Positions 55,418 to 63,741 of a DNA stretch of 64,000 nt are shown here, piece by piece. The position numbers were made by a program, and so were the translations under genes. This DNA comes from Flammeovirga yaeyamensis (GTDB lineage: Bacteria; Bacteroidota; Bacteroidia; Cytophagales; Flammeovirgaceae). Position 1 is the stretch's first letter. Each line of letters opens with the position of its first letter. The stretch lies in the NCBI RefSeq assembly GCF_018736045.1, contig NZ_CP076132.1, positions 3,891,501 to 3,955,500 on the forward strand, written 5' to 3'. The notes beneath the pieces are model-generated. The model saw nothing but the letters and a program-made list of their open reading frames with translations, did not search any database and was not told where the DNA came from.

Positions 55418-56149
55418 TTAAAGGACTCTAGCTTCGTTTTTCAACAAACCTACTAACTCGTCCATCTGACCTGCATCGACCATTTTACAATCGCCTTTTT
55501 CAGCCGGTAATTCGAACGAATCGTATGATGTTAAGCCGTCTACTCCTACAGGTTCAACGACCTCTAGTGGTTTCTTTCTTGCCATCATGATACCTCTCAT
55601 ATTTGGAATCTTCCATTCAGCAATTGGCTCTTGACAACCCGCTACGAATGGCATGCCCACTTCCACTTCTTCGTGACCGCCTTCGATTTCTCTATGTAAT
55701 TTAGCTGTAGATCCTTCAACTTCTAATCGCATAGCAGGTGCAATTGAAGGAATCCCCATCAATTCGCCTACAAGACCATGAACTAAGCCAGAGTTAAAAT
55801 CAGAAGATTCACGACCCATTAAAATCATATCAAAACCTTTGTCTTTAGCATATTCAACAATTTGTTTTGCTACAAAAAGTGAATCTGTTGGTTCTGCATT
55901 AATTCTTACGGCATCATCAGCTCCGATAGCTAATGCTTTTCTGATAGATGGTTCAGTATCTGCTAAACCTACGTTTAATACAGTAACTGACCCTCCTTCT
56001 TTTTCTTTGATTTCTACGGCTCTAGCCAATGCAAAATCGTCGTAAGGGCCTATAATGAATTGAACACCATTGGTGTCAAGCTTGTTGTCTGCAAACTTGA
56101 TTTTTGTTGTCGTATCCGGAACGTTACTAATACAAACTAAAATTTTCAT
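55418..56149 (-). CDS. etfB: electron transfer flavoprotein, beta subunit
   Basis: 243 residues of the EtfB/FixA family: MKILVCISNVPDTTTKIKF at the start, the INPYD-like segment GPYDDFALARAVEIKEKEGG, ALAIGADDAVRINAEPTDS, the D-F-N-S-G-L-V-H-G-L-V-G-E-L-M-G-I-P stretch that lines the AMP site, and CQEPIAEWKIPNMRGIMMARKKPLE. It binds AMP and docks to the electron donors. It is the first gene of the etfBA pair and is preceded by two inverted repeats. Confidence 0.95.
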   Translation of the reverse strand: MKILVCISNVPDTTTKIKFADNKLDTNGVQFIIGPYDDFALARAVEIKEKEGGSVTVLNVGLADTEPSIRKALAIGADDAVRINAEPTDSLFVAKQIVEYAKDKGFDMILMGRESSDFNSGLVHGLVGELMGIPSIAPAMRLEVEGSTAKLHREIEGGHEEVEVGMPFVAGCQEPIAEWKIPNMRGIMMARKKPLEVVEPVGVDGLTSYDSFELPAEKGDCKMVDAGQMDELVGLLKNEARVL

Positions 56150-56463
56150 GTGTTATTATTTTTTGGATAAGGCTGTACAGTAAATACAGCTTAGTTTTTA
56201 TTATAATGTTTTATTGGTTCTGCTAAAATAGTATGCATGCATAATAAATTCCAAACTTTATTTAGAATAATTATTAAAAAACATTCACAAACTAGATTTA
56301 TAGTGATATGTGAAACAAAATCCTTTGAAAAGTTTTTACTTTGTAAGCATGGGTTTAAATTAGTTTCTATCTAAACTCTGATAATGGAAATATTCAATTG
56401 AATTTATTAAAGTATTGAATAGCTTCCTAACAAAATTTGAACAATTACATCCATATTACGAAA
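56150..56463. promoter_or_regulatory. 314-base divergent promoter region (etfBA / ferritin)
   Basis: No gene seen. On the etf side, GCTGTA (56172-56177) and TACAGC (56185-56190) form an inverted repeat 23-41 bases before etfB, and TATGCATGCATA (56232-56243) is a perfect 12-bp palindrome. Neither matches a consensus I can name. On the ferritin side TTACTTTG near 56340 is one base from TAnnTTTG. Confidence 0.35.
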
Positions 56464-57021
56464 ATGCCAATTACTAAGAAAAGATTACAGACCTCTTTAA
56501 ATCCAGAGGTAGAGAAAATGTTAAACCAACAGGTACAATTAGAAGATCAATCCTCACAGTATTATCTTTCGTTTGCCTCTTGGTGTGAGAGAGAAGGGTA
56601 TGTAAAGGCTGCCGAATTCTTATATGAGCATGCTGAAGAAGAAAGACAGCATATGTTGAAATTCTTCAAGTTTATCAATGCAGTTGGTGGACATGCTTTA
56701 GCTGCAGAAATTACACCGGTACCTTATGAGTTCGAATCGCTTAGACAAGTATTTGAATTGGTATTAGAGCACGAAATTAAAGTTACAAAGGCTATTAATG
56801 AGATTGTGGACTGTTGTTTCCAAGCTAAAGATTTTAGCACATTCCAATTCTTACAATGGTTTGTTGCTGAACAAAGAGAAGAGGAAGAAACAGCACGTAC
56901 AATACTTGATGCTTTTGATATTATTGGAGAAGACAGTCCACAAGGTATGTGGATGATCGACCAAGAAATTGGAAGGATAGGTGCAGAAGGCATAGATTCT
57001 GATATGGGAGATCAAGCTTAG
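56464..57021 (+). CDS. ftnA: ferritin (non-haem iron storage)
   Basis: From ATG 56464 the protein has 185 residues and begins MPITKKRLQTSLNPEVEKML; a TTG nine codons upstream is unlikely. It is a four-helix ferritin-like bundle with the ferroxidase ligands in place: E in QVQLEDQSSQYYL, E-x-x-H in HAEEERQHMLKF, E in LVLEHEIKVT and Q/E in FVAEQREEEETA. Ferritins form 24-subunit shells that oxidise Fe(II) and store Fe(III) oxide in the cytosol. Slightly longer than E. coli FtnA, with an acidic tail. It has its own terminator. Confidence 0.93.
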   Translation: MPITKKRLQTSLNPEVEKMLNQQVQLEDQSSQYYLSFASWCEREGYVKAAEFLYEHAEEERQHMLKFFKFINAVGGHALAAEITPVPYEFESLRQVFELVLEHEIKVTKAINEIVDCCFQAKDFSTFQFLQWFVAEQREEEETARTILDAFDIIGEDSPQGMWMIDQEIGRIGAEGIDSDMGDQA

Positions 57022-57025
57022 ATAT

Positions 57026-57059
57026 AAAAAAAAGGATACTTTAGAGTATCCTTTTTTTA
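57026..57059. terminator. rho-independent terminator
   Basis: AAAGGATACT pairs perfectly with AGTATCCTTT around a 4-base loop, with A-run and T-run flanks, between the convergent ferritin and nicotinamidase genes. Confidence 0.9.
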
Positions 57060-57079
57060 TGGCTTTGATTATCTAGTAA

Positions 57080-57715
57080 TTAATAATCTCCACTAAATAC
57101 TTTTTCTAGTTCATAGCTTTTTATTACCCTTATACCAGATACTTTCATATCGGTGATGGCGTTTTGCACATCATTTGGTCGATAATTAATACCTCTTGAT
57201 GCATCTTCTATCATGAATGTTTTATAACCTAACGATTTTGCATCGAGCGCAGTAAACTTCACACAGAAGTCCAAAGCAATACCTGCTACATAAACTTCAG
57301 TTACTCCCTTCGATTGTAAAAAGTCATGAAGACCAGTATCGTTTAGTTTTTCGTTATCATAAAACCCGCTGTAATCATCAATATCTTCGTTTGTTCCTTT
57401 CCAAAATACTTTTTCAATTACTTCCGTATTAAGATCAGAAGGGAATTCTGCTCCATGAGATTCTTTTACACAATGCGGAGGCCATAATATCTGAGGAACT
57501 TCATTTACTTCAACAATTTCTCCTACTTCTCGATCCTCATGATTTCGTGCAAAACTTTTATGTGTAGCAGGGTGCCAATCTTTCGTGGCCACTACTACAT
57601 CAAAATGGTGGTTTATGTTATTAAGCACTGGAATAATTTGCTCTCCTTCCGGGACTACTAATAGTCCGTCGGTAAGAAAATCATTTTGTACATCTATTAT
57701 GATTAATGCACGCAT
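57080..57715 (-). CDS. pncA: nicotinamidase (cysteine hydrolase, isochorismatase-like)
   Basis: 211 residues with the catalytic triad D8 (IIIDVQNDF), K106 (VFWKGTNE) and C151 (IALDFCVKFTALDA), the last in a context typical of PncA. Metal ligands D46 and H48 (TKDWHPA) and H81 (WPPHC) are present, and the YSGFYDN segment matches the substrate pocket. It hydrolyses nicotinamide to nicotinate and ammonia for NAD salvage in the cytosol. No nicotinate phosphoribosyltransferase is adjacent. The residue set argues against other isochorismatase-like hydrolases. Confidence 0.94.
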   Translation of the reverse strand: MRALIIIDVQNDFLTDGLLVVPEGEQIIPVLNNINHHFDVVVATKDWHPATHKSFARNHEDREVGEIVEVNEVPQILWPPHCVKESHGAEFPSDLNTEVIEKVFWKGTNEDIDDYSGFYDNEKLNDTGLHDFLQSKGVTEVYVAGIALDFCVKFTALDAKSLGYKTFMIEDASRGINYRPNDVQNAITDMKVSGIRVIKSYELEKVFSGDY

Positions 57716-57867
57716 ATATATATTTATGTAAATGATGGTTCAAAAAACATCTCAATTTAATATATCACCAAAAAAAATCATAAAGATGATACAAGAATAA
57801 ATCGATCTATGTAACTTAACGTAATAGAAAACGATTAAGGTTTGTTTTTAAAATATTTTAAAACAAT

Positions 57868-58941
57868 ATGGATCAACATAGTAAAGATTTTTTATACAAA
57901 TATCTAAATAACGCTTCTCCAACAGGATTTGAGGCTGAAGGTCAAAAGATTTGGTTAGACTATATTAAACCATATGTCGACGAGACTTATGTAGACAATT
58001 ATGGTACCGCAGTAGGTATTGTCAATCCTGATGCTCCTTACAAAGTAGTTATAGAGGCACATGCCGATGAAATTTCTTGGTATGTGAATTATATTACTCC
58101 AGAAGGATACATTTATGTGATTCGTAATGGCGGTTCTGATCATCAAATTGCAACTTCTAAAAAGGTGCTTTTACATGGTGAAAATGGCATTGTGGAAGGT
58201 GTGTTTGGTTGGCCTGCAATTCACACACGTAAACCTGGTAAAGAAGCAAATCCATCTCTAGATAATATCTTTATTGATGTTGGGGCTGATTCTAAAGAGG
58301 AAGTAGAGGAAATGGGTATTTTCGTAGGTACTGTAATCACTTACCCAGACGAATTAGGCGAACTAAATAAAGGTCGTTATTTTACTGGTAGAGCTCTTGA
58401 TAATAGAATTGGCGGTTTTATGATTGCCGAAGTAGCTCGTCGTATTAGCGAAGAAAAATTCAAGGTTCCTTTCGGTTTATATGTTGTTAACGCTGTACAA
58501 GAAGAAGTGGGATTAAGAGGTGCTGAAATGATTACTCAACACATTAAACCTAATGTAGCTATTGTAACTGACGTTTGTCATGATTCTTCTGCACCAATGT
58601 ACGATAAGAAAACTGAAGGAGATACGAAAGGCGGTAAAGGTCCTGTACTTACTCTTGCTCCTGCTGTACAAAATAACTTGTTGAAGATGCTAATTAATAC
58701 CGCTAAAGAGAAAGAAATTCCTTTCCAAAGAGCTGCCTCTTCTAGAGTTACAGGTACAGATACAGATGCTTTTGCTTATTCTAACGGAGGTGTACCATCG
58801 GCATTAATTTCCCTGCCTTTGAAATATATGCACACTACGGTAGAAACTGCACATAAAGATGATATAGAAAATACCATCAAATTGATGCATGAGTTTGTGA
58901 AACAATTAGAAAATAATCACGATTTCAGATACATCAAATAG
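57868..58941 (+). CDS. M42 family metallo-aminopeptidase
   Basis: 357 residues, full length for family M42 (tetrahedral aminopeptidases such as TET and FrvX). Zinc ligands are visible in IEAHADEISW (His), GRALDNRIGG (Asp bridging), VQEEVGLRGAEM (catalytic Glu and ligand Glu), VTDVCHDSS (Asp) and the final PLKYMHTTVE (His). The RALDNRIGG and QEEVGLRG motifs are the family's fingerprint. It trims N-terminal residues of peptides in the cytosol, in a large ring-like assembly. It is a single gene whose terminator overlaps the convergent VOC gene. Confidence 0.93.
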   Translation: MDQHSKDFLYKYLNNASPTGFEAEGQKIWLDYIKPYVDETYVDNYGTAVGIVNPDAPYKVVIEAHADEISWYVNYITPEGYIYVIRNGGSDHQIATSKKVLLHGENGIVEGVFGWPAIHTRKPGKEANPSLDNIFIDVGADSKEEVEEMGIFVGTVITYPDELGELNKGRYFTGRALDNRIGGFMIAEVARRISEEKFKVPFGLYVVNAVQEEVGLRGAEMITQHIKPNVAIVTDVCHDSSAPMYDKKTEGDTKGGKGPVLTLAPAVQNNLLKMLINTAKEKEIPFQRAASSRVTGTDTDAFAYSNGGVPSALISLPLKYMHTTVETAHKDDIENTIKLMHEFVKQLENNHDFRYIK

Positions 58942-58956
58942 TATTTGATGAAAACG

Positions 58957-58992
58957 CAGGCAAGATCAATTTATGGTTTTGCCTGTTTTTTT
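58957..58992 (+). terminator. rho-independent terminator overlapping the end of the VOC gene
   Basis: CAGGCAA (58957-58963) pairs with TTGCCTG (58979-58985), followed by seven T. Its right arm and T-run are also the last codons of the convergent gene (58971-59651), which read KKQAKP and stop. Confidence 0.75.
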
Positions 58993-59651
58993 ATGTCTAA
59001 TTTTCCTTCTAAACAATTCAAGTGATAATCTACCCCATCATTATCGAAATCTAAGGTGAAGGAGATTATTTCGGGATAAATATCTGTCGGAAACCATTCT
59101 GTTTTTTTCTCATTATCAATACAAATAAACAAGCCATATTCATCTCCTATCGCACAAAAACGATCCATATTCCCATCATAAATAGGCAAATTACATTTTG
59201 CTAATTCCTGATAAATACTGGAAATCTCTTTAGATGGAAGACCTATTTCTGAAACACAACTGATGTTATGAACATCAAATGATTTGGTGGCTTTTTGATT
59301 TAGATTTCTTCGACCTATAAACTCAACTATATTGTGATCTTTGTCTTTGAAATACATAGCTTCGGCATTCCAAGCAGAGAAATCAACCACTTCTTTTTCT
59401 TCATAAGGTATTAATCTCGCTCGCTCTTCTAGCCAATGCTTTGCCTCATCAATTTGATTAAACGGAATATTAAAGGCAAAATGATATGGTTTTGCTTCTA
59501 GTGATTTCTTGAAGGTTAGTCGACTACTTCCTATCTGAACACTAAATTTAAGTAATGTCTCTTCTAACAATTCAAATCCCAACACTTTGGAATAGAATAG
59601 CTTTTGAGCTTCAATAAAACGACAATCGAGAGTTAAATGTTGAATATTCAT
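58971..59651 (-). CDS. VOC (glyoxalase/bleomycin-resistance-like) superfamily protein
   Basis: 226 residues. The first half (about 1-115) is a clear VOC unit: NIQHLTLDCRFIEAQKLFYSKVLGFELLE, KPYHFAFNIPFNQIDEAKHW, and a final AMYFKDKDHNIVEFIGRR, where the D-x-D-x-N-x-x-E is the usual metal Glu strand. The second half (about 120-215) looks like a more divergent second unit (VSEIGLPSKEISSIYQELAK, GDEYGLFICID). Metal ligands cannot be fixed with confidence. The substrate is unknown. Its 3' end overlaps the terminator of the convergent M42 peptidase gene. Confidence 0.82.
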   Translation of the reverse strand: MNIQHLTLDCRFIEAQKLFYSKVLGFELLEETLLKFSVQIGSSRLTFKKSLEAKPYHFAFNIPFNQIDEAKHWLEERARLIPYEEKEVVDFSAWNAEAMYFKDKDHNIVEFIGRRNLNQKATKSFDVHNISCVSEIGLPSKEISSIYQELAKCNLPIYDGNMDRFCAIGDEYGLFICIDNEKKTEWFPTDIYPEIISFTLDFDNDGVDYHLNCLEGKLDIKKQAKP

Positions 59652-59707
59652 AATAGATAGAAAAGAAATAGTTGAACCTTCAATAGATTTAATATCTAAA
59701 ATACATA

Positions 59708-59748
59708 AAAAAATGGATGCCTCAATTGTTTTGAAACATCCATTTTTA
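59708..59748 (-). terminator. rho-independent terminator
   Basis: AAAATGGATG (59710-59719) pairs perfectly with CATCCATTTT (59737-59746); on the minus strand it is followed by a T-run and closes the small exported beta-domain gene. Confidence 0.8.
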
Positions 59749-59766
59749 TCAAATTCAAAATAAGAA

Positions 59767-60180
59767 TTAGTTCATCTTTGGAATAGTAATTCCTTTTTCC
59801 TCACCGATGATTACATTAATCTTATTTAGTTTATTTTTCTTAAGCTTTGTTGATTTCAAGCCATCCTCAGAAACCAATTTTCCTTTTTTGGCTACAACAT
59901 AATATGCTTTTTCTTTCAAACCTTTAGTGAATTTCACTCTTCCATTATGGTTTGTTTTTGTCTTTGCTTCTACGCCATTTTCCTCGTCCCACGCATCATC
60001 TTCAGTTTCATAAATAATTACCGTAGCACCTTCAACAACATTTCCTTTAGTATCCATTACTGTTACTTGTAGCACAGGATTGATGAAATATGTCGTCGAT
60101 TCCGATGAAGATGGTAGATTAAAGCTAGAAGCTAAAATACCAATAAAAATTAGTACGATTAGTTTACTCAAATTAGTCAT
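59767..60180 (-). CDS. small exported protein with carboxypeptidase-regulatory/SpaA-like beta domain
   Basis: 137 residues: signal peptide (1-20, SSFNLPSS). The rest is one beta sandwich: LQVTVMDTKGNVVEGATVIIY, a variable acidic loop (EDDAWDEENG), KTKTNHNGRVKFTKGL and KAYYVVAKKGKL, in the style of the CarboxypepD_reg/Cna-B folds common in Bacteroidota. A basic segment KSTKLKKNKLNKINVII closes it. No enzyme motif is present. It lies 24 bases downstream of the large Omp85-like gene on the same strand, so the two are probably co-transcribed and the small protein may act with the large one. Confidence 0.65.
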   Translation of the reverse strand: MTNLSKLIVLIFIGILASSFNLPSSSESTTYFINPVLQVTVMDTKGNVVEGATVIIYETEDDAWDEENGVEAKTKTNHNGRVKFTKGLKEKAYYVVAKKGKLVSEDGLKSTKLKKNKLNKINVIIGEEKGITIPKMN

Positions 60181-60204
60181 AAAAAGTTCTATTTGAAGTT
60201 GAAT

Positions 60205-63200
60205 TTAAAAATCATGCCCTAAAGTTACATAATACTTTGGTTTTGATTGTCTAAATCCGTCTTCAATTCCCCAAGCAACGTCTAATTTTAAGTAATAACC
60301 TAATAATGTGGTTCTAGCACCTACACCATGCCCCATCAAGAAAGGATATCTAAAGTTCTTCACGGTAGCATCAAAAGCACCCGAAGATATCTCTTCAGTA
60401 TTTAATGAGTTATCCTCTTCAAATGGGTTCACACCAGTCCAAGCAGAACCAATATCAAAGAATACGGTCAACTGTAAATCTCTAAGTAATTTTGATTTTA
60501 CTGGTCTCTTCGTCAAGAACTTCATGACTGGCATTCTCAACTCCGCATTAAATAACATGTAATTCTCACCTTCCCACTTGTTCCAATTAAAACCTCTCAT
60601 AGGCATATTGAATTGGGTGAAAAATAAATGAGTTAAATCGGCTTCTTCAATAGTTTGATTTTCTCTCGGCACTCCCCTAGGGTCGCTATCCATTGAACCA
60701 AAGGCCCAGTTATCCATACCTCCTAAACGATACGTCATTGGTGTTTTTCCGAAGAACGATCCTGCAGATGCTCTCAAAGCAAGGGTCATCGATCGAAGTA
60801 CTTTTTGATAACGTCTGATATCGAAACTTAAATTTTGGAATGAAAAAGATATATCATTTAATCCCACATAGTTCTCGTATCTTATTTTTGCACGAGTACC
60901 AATCAACATGTTTTTCCCTCTCTCTAAGCTGTTATCAAATACATATTCTACGTTAAAACCTGTCCAAAAACGTTTGGTATCAGGAACTGTTAAACCAGGT
61001 TGAAGTGAGGTATCAGAATATCTTGTGAATGTTAGGAAAGGTTGGAATTCAATTCTACTACGAATACTTACTGGTAATGAAATTCCACCTTCATAGTACG
61101 ATTTAGAATATTTCTGTGCTCTTTGCTCTATTTCTAAAGCATTTCTTTCAAAACGAAGGGAGAAGTCAACTCGACGTTTTAAGTAAAGATATTCTGCGAA
61201 GAAGTTACCATTGTTTAAAGAGAATGTTCCAAATAAACCTGCATTGATTTTATGGTTTTCCATTGCATCTGTCATCATTACTTCAAACTGAAGTCCTGAA
61301 CCGTACAATGGGTCAAATCTCATGTTGGTATTGAATCCATCCACAGAAAATCTTGTTTCGTAATCTCTCGATTTTGTAAACATAGATTTCTTTTTGGTTG
61401 CTTCATTTTTCGCTTGTAATCTCGAATTATATTTTGCCCAAAACGCATCTCTTTTATTTTTACTGTAAGAGAAGAATTTGTAATTGTCTGTATTGGCTTC
61501 TTTTCCGTTATCAGAATAAGTGGGTTTATTTGGTAAGATGCCATCATTAGCTTCTTCTTCTTTCTCTTTTGTAGAAGTGATGAACGTGAAGTTATCAAAA
61601 TCGATCTCTTCATCCATAGGATCTACAACCACTTTTGGTTTCTCTTCCTGAACAACTAATTCCTCTTCTTTTTCTTCCAAAGTAACCGTTTCCTGTTCTT
61701 GAGTTAAGGAATCCGTGTCCTCCCAAACTATTTGCTCACTTTGTGCACTATCTAACTCTTCGGTAGTTTCTTTTAAGAAATCCTCTTCTAATTTTGCTTG
61801 ATAGATAGAATCTTGAATTCGTTTAAGTTCTTTCATTTTTTGCTGTTCTCTAAACAGCGCCATACGTTTTTCTTCTTCCTCCTTACGTTTACGTTGTAGT
61901 TCTTTCTTCTTTTTAATCTCTCTTAACTCCCTCAGATCCATAATCTGCTGTCTTCTTGTTTTAGGAGTGAACACATTTTTATTTGGGTTAATTCTACCCT
62001 CATACATATGTTCTTTCTCATCTTGATAAGCAATAAACGCTACTCTTTTACCTGAAGAAGAAAAATCTTTAATACTGTATTTAAAGTTGGATACCTGACG
62101 AGTTAATGAATCCGTCAATTCATATACAAAAAAGTTTGTAATACCTTTTCGATCACTAAGGAATAAAACTGTACTATCGTTCACCATTTGAGGTTTGAAG
62201 TCTTTTCCTAAATTATTGGTCAGACGTTGCAGCTCTGTTGGCTTACTTTTATCGTACTTATATAAATTAAACGTACTTGTGATGTCTTCTATATTTCCCT
62301 TTTTTGACTTAGTAGAATCATTGGTTCTGTTTGATGAGAAAATGATATCATTACTATTGTTCATATAAGAAGGTGATAAATCATCGAAATAATCTTTGGT
62401 GATTTGTCTTGTTCTTCTTCGGGCAACATTGTGTTCGTAAATATCAGTTTGACCTCTTCTCTCAGCACTCATCACAATTCGTTTTCCATCCGGAGAAACT
62501 GATACATCATTGATATGATCAAATTTAAACTCAATTTTACGCTTCAAGTATCTAAAAAATGTATTGAAACCACCTTTGGATAAATTATAAATCCACATAT
62601 AGTTTTGTCCTTTCTTCTGTGAAAAAACAACTAATTCATCTTCTGATATCCAATCTACTAATGGCACATCATAATCAATTTGCTGATTTACGACTTTATA
62701 GCCACTTTTAAATACTGTAGTGTTTTTCTTCTTCTCTAAATCGTAAACATTGATCTTATATTTACCATTCTCATTTTCAGTATACGCTAACTTTGTCCCT
62801 TCTGGACTATAGTTTACTTTATTATAAATTCTTGATTTTCTATTTCGTTTTATTCTGTTTTTGGCATCGATGTCTTTATAGTTTTTATCCAATGTCTTGT
62901 GCTCTGCTAGATAAAACTCTTTCCAACCTGCTATAAATTCTTCATAGGATATCCCCAAAGTGTTTTGTATGGCGACTTTTTCATCCCGAATAATTTTCGT
63001 CAGGTTTAAAGTACTGGCCATATTACTTTTTCCATAGGTTTCCACCAAGTAATTCCAAATGGACTGACCTACAATACGGGCATCATCACCTTCTATGTAT
63101 CTAATATTTGGGAATTTCTTTGGATGTCTAGAGAAAAAGTCTCTTACCATATCGTCCATTTCTCTTGACCAACCTCTAGCGATATAATCAGAAGCTCCTA

Positions 63201-63726
63201 CAACAAACCAATTGGGTAAGTTCAGTAAGTAAGACGATTTAATCATATCTTTTAACGAACCACCGTACATCATTTCAAAAATAAATGCATCGGAAATAGC
63301 TCTTTTCACTTCCTCTTCAAAAATTTCTTTACTCCCACTAAAAGACACCTCTACCTCTGAACGAATAAAATTTGTTTGTCCAGTAGCAGCATATCCTTGT
63401 TGAAATAAACCAATATTACTTTGTCTTAAATCTTGAATGGAATTATAGACAAGCACCTTCGTTTTATAAAAAGGAGCATGACCAATCGTTTCGGTTAAAT
63501 ACTGATATTCTCTCTCAGCTATCTCACCTGCGATCTTGGCAATAGTGATTCCATAGCCATAATAATACAGCTCGAAATGTTCTGTTTCTATATAACTCCA
63601 ATCAAAAACTTCGTATTGTACACGGTTTTTTCCAAACTTATCTAAGTGGAAAAAATGTTGTGCATTTACCATAGAAGTTATGAATAGAAATAATATTGGT
63701 AATGTTTTACTAAAATTTATTCGCAT
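60205..63726 (-). CDS. large outer-membrane protein: degenerate metallopeptidase, TolB-like propeller and Omp85-like barrel
   Basis: The start at 63726 gives 1173 residues with the signal peptide MRINFSKTLPILFLFITSMVNAQ. Residues about 30-280 resemble the MA-family (gluzincin) peptidases, with LYYYGYGITIAKIAGEIAER and LPNWFVVGASDYIARG, but the H-E-x-x-H site is replaced by RAISDAFIFEM. Residues about 290-600 are a TolB/WD40-like propeller (SPEGTKLAYTENENGKYKI, SPDGKRIVMSAERRG). A charged helical linker (about 600-790, KKKELQRKRKEEEEKRM) leads to a beta-barrel (about 800-1173) with YRLGGMDNWAFG, similar to Omp85/TamA barrels, ending in the C-terminal F (VTLGHDF). It probably inserts in the outer membrane and may move or fold other proteins. 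The small beta-domain gene follows. Confidence 0.7.
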   Translation of the reverse strand: MRINFSKTLPILFLFITSMVNAQHFFHLDKFGKNRVQYEVFDWSYIETEHFELYYYGYGITIAKIAGEIAEREYQYLTETIGHAPFYKTKVLVYNSIQDLRQSNIGLFQQGYAATGQTNFIRSEVEVSFSGSKEIFEEEVKRAISDAFIFEMMYGGSLKDMIKSSYLLNLPNWFVVGASDYIARGWSREMDDMVRDFFSRHPKKFPNIRYIEGDDARIVGQSIWNYLVETYGKSNMASTLNLTKIIRDEKVAIQNTLGISYEEFIAGWKEFYLAEHKTLDKNYKDIDAKNRIKRNRKSRIYNKVNYSPEGTKLAYTENENGKYKINVYDLEKKKNTTVFKSGYKVVNQQIDYDVPLVDWISEDELVVFSQKKGQNYMWIYNLSKGGFNTFFRYLKRKIEFKFDHINDVSVSPDGKRIVMSAERRGQTDIYEHNVARRRTRQITKDYFDDLSPSYMNNSNDIIFSSNRTNDSTKSKKGNIEDITSTFNLYKYDKSKPTELQRLTNNLGKDFKPQMVNDSTVLFLSDRKGITNFFVYELTDSLTRQVSNFKYSIKDFSSSGKRVAFIAYQDEKEHMYEGRINPNKNVFTPKTRRQQIMDLRELREIKKKKELQRKRKEEEEKRMALFREQQKMKELKRIQDSIYQAKLEEDFLKETTEELDSAQSEQIVWEDTDSLTQEQETVTLEEKEEELVVQEEKPKVVVDPMDEEIDFDNFTFITSTKEKEEEANDGILPNKPTYSDNGKEANTDNYKFFSYSKNKRDAFWAKYNSRLQAKNEATKKKSMFTKSRDYETRFSVDGFNTNMRFDPLYGSGLQFEVMMTDAMENHKINAGLFGTFSLNNGNFFAEYLYLKRRVDFSLRFERNALEIEQRAQKYSKSYYEGGISLPVSIRSRIEFQPFLTFTRYSDTSLQPGLTVPDTKRFWTGFNVEYVFDNSLERGKNMLIGTRAKIRYENYVGLNDISFSFQNLSFDIRRYQKVLRSMTLALRASAGSFFGKTPMTYRLGGMDNWAFGSMDSDPRGVPRENQTIEEADLTHLFFTQFNMPMRGFNWNKWEGENYMLFNAELRMPVMKFLTKRPVKSKLLRDLQLTVFFDIGSAWTGVNPFEEDNSLNTEEISSGAFDATVKNFRYPFLMGHGVGARTTLLGYYLKLDVAWGIEDGFRQSKPKYYVTLGHDF

Positions 63727-63741
63727 AGTAAATGTCCTCAT

